This document shows positions 62,111 through 64,000 of a DNA stretch of 64,000 nt, piece after piece. The stretch covers positions 33,324,501 to 33,388,500 of the forward strand of contig JAJNNQ010000075.1 of NCBI GenBank assembly GCA_027886175.1. Reading direction: 5' to 3'. How positions within the stretch are numbered: the first letter of the stretch is position 1; each line of letters opens with the position of its first letter. A model generated the notes under the pieces. That model did not search any database. It saw nothing but the letters and a program-made list of their open reading frames with translations, and had not been told where the DNA came from. Made by a program: the position numbers and the translations under genes. This DNA comes from Phylloscopus collybita (taxonomy: Eukaryota > Chordata > Aves > Passeriformes > Phylloscopidae).

Positions 62111-64000
62111 ACTAGGAAGCCTGAACTAACAGATTAGTTGCACACAATAGCCAAAAGAGATCAATAGCAAACTTCCAGGGTGGTTTGCAATTATTAGAAT
62201 AAATGCTAAACATATTTAAATTGACACAACATGGGCAGAAAATGAATAGTTCAGAAGATTATGTTGTGGAGATTGACCCCAGCACAAGTGCCTGGATGTG
62301 AATGGATAGAGTGCTGCTGACAGTCTTTGCAGCACGAATGCCAGCACACTTGGCTGTTCCCTCATGACCTATGGTTACCAGATGTGCAGTGGTTGTCTCA
62401 TGATAACCTTCTATCTCTGCTTTTCAACTCTAAAGGATAAGCTTATTTTGAAGAGGTAGCTGACAGTATAGGAAACAGACAGGTTTCTCTTTCAGGTTTA
62501 GCTAACCACATGCAGATGTGTCTGCCAAGTGCCTTATCCCTTTCATAAAAATGATATCTTATTCATTCTTAGTGCAGAGGCCTCTTCATGTTTTTCCTCA
62601 CTGCCATCTACAATGGTTTTTATCCCTCTCTAACCCTTTCAGTCAGCACCCTAAACCACTTCCATTGCAGACCAGGGACAGAACAAAAATAATTCCTAGT
62701 CAAAGACCCTTTTTTCATGAAGGGACAAACACCTTTTAACTCTCTTTCCAACCAGTATTTAACTGGCTCACATGTACTGCCTTGGCATTCAGTGAAGCCA
62801 ACTGTTGGACAGGCCTCAATCTAAGAGTACGTTTCACTAACTTCTCTCCTTTGGTAACAGTGTACCAAAATCTAAAGATCTTGTGTTTCTTTTCTTGCCT
62901 TTACACCTTTGGACTTCAACACAGAGGTGGCCTCAGTCACTAATAGGAACCAGATGACCTTCCCATTTCACAGGTCTCTTATTGGGTTACACATTTTCAG
63001 TAAAGTCTCCATAAAAGTGGCTGAAAAGACTATTCATAAAAGCTATCTGATATATAATACCTAGTCCATAGATGCAAGTAATGCAGCACTGCAACAATTA
63101 GGAGGTTCTGATCTAACAAACTTCACATAATTTTCAAGAATTGCTCATGGTCTCCAATTTTCCTTAGAAGGTGGATACTTCTTTTCTTGTGGTTTGGAAT
63201 CAAAGACATCTGGCTATGGTCAGTCTTTTCATCTTCTCATCTGGATAGTTTTCACAGTTCAGGACAAAGTGATAGTTAATATTCTACCTTTCTGTACTGT
63301 GAGTACGCTAGTGCTTGAGGATCTCTCTTCTGCATTTTTTCCCCATTCCATGAACATAATTTGTACCTGGATATCCAGTAATGACTCTGTTTTTCCATAG
63401 CCAGAATACAAAGACGTTACAAACACATAACTGAAAACATTGGAAAAATCTTTCTGGGCAAATACGTAATTTATGTAAATGAAACTTAAGAAGTGTTTTT
63501 TCCCTTTCCCTTCTGATTAGTGTTTTTCTCTTGAGGCATTCTGGCTTTGGGGCTTCCATTTTGATGTTAACATTCTGGCCTCTGAAAGAGCTGAATGGTT
63601 TCAGATCCTCAGTCAGGAAAAAACAAACCTAAATGTCAGTCTTACACTTATTAAAACAATAAAAGCAATGATAATGCAGAAATAAAGTGTTTACAGATTG
63701 CTTGCCATATTACATTACCAGCCTTAAACATAAGCCTTTAATGAAGGAATGCCACATTAATAGGGCACCAGTAACCACTGAAGGATAAAAATGATGCAAG
63801 AACTCCTGACATGGTAAATCCTTCCTTTGGAAAAGCAGACAGTTTTCCCCAGTAGCTTAAATCTTGCAACCTTTCCCTTCACAACCCATCAGAGGTCCCA
63901 TAATAAGTATGTACAACTTGCCACACAGCCACAGAAGTGGAGAAACTGTGCAAGCTGAAGAGGGGTTTCAGTCTGTTGGGTGGGTTAAGTAGATGTCATG

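Larger units (their letters stand above)
57843..64000. other. AT-rich non-coding stretch to the window end
   Basis: No gene is recognised. Contents are two T runs (59214-59240), a 27-bp tandem duplication (59912-59964) and a long A/C-rich tract (62019-62110). A segment with several CpGs at 59300-59500 has no recognised identity. Open frames stay under 100 codons. Confidence 0.6.

Noticed and set aside
1..64000. tRNA, snRNA, rRNA, CRISPR arrays, bacterial-type operons
   Set aside because: I looked for B-box, U6-like and regularly spaced repeat patterns and saw none. A covariance-model scan could not be run.

Overview
This 64-kb window looks like bird nuclear DNA, most likely neoavian and possibly passerine. 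It is AT-rich, intron-dense or intergenic vertebrate sequence with scattered CR1 LINE 3' ends. Those CR1 copies carry the avian tail that reads tctatgattcta on one strand and tcatagaatca on the other. The window also holds three short solo LTRs of the kind left by avian endogenous retroviruses. Nothing resembles a bacterial or viral genome: there are no dense ORFs, operons, ribosome binding sites, CRISPR array or recognised RNA gene. The organism call rests on repeat recognition by eye, not on a database search.

Layout. 1-3.4 kb: AT-rich, no gene seen. 3.4-3.85 kb: a strong CpG island holding a probable untranslated first exon of a minus-strand gene, with a clean donor (CAG|GTGAGT) at 3592; that gene would run leftwards out of the window. 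5.66-6.25 kb: a minus-strand reading frame of about 197 codons, the only frame here that is clearly longer than chance; I do not recognise the product. 10.3-10.6, 17.8-18.2 and 46.4-46.85 kb: solo LTRs. 20.85-22.15 kb: two CR1 elements in opposite orientation, back to back. 25.2, 31.3-31.8, 33.7-33.9 and possibly 37.05 kb: further CR1 fragments. The rest, most of 22-64 kb, is AT-rich with simple repeats, homopolymer tracts, two small unclassified repeat pairs and one perfect 48-bp palindrome.

Coding content is therefore very low. Besides the long minus-strand frame, I list three exon-like segments with good splice signals: minus 20173-20237, minus 36805-36854, and plus 32991-33327 (5' leader plus a signal-peptide-like start). 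Such pseudo-exons are common by chance in a window this size, so they are given low confidence. No known gene could be named. I found no convincing undescribed biological system; the best leads are the unassigned frame, the CpG-island promoter, the palindrome and the unclassified repeat pairs.
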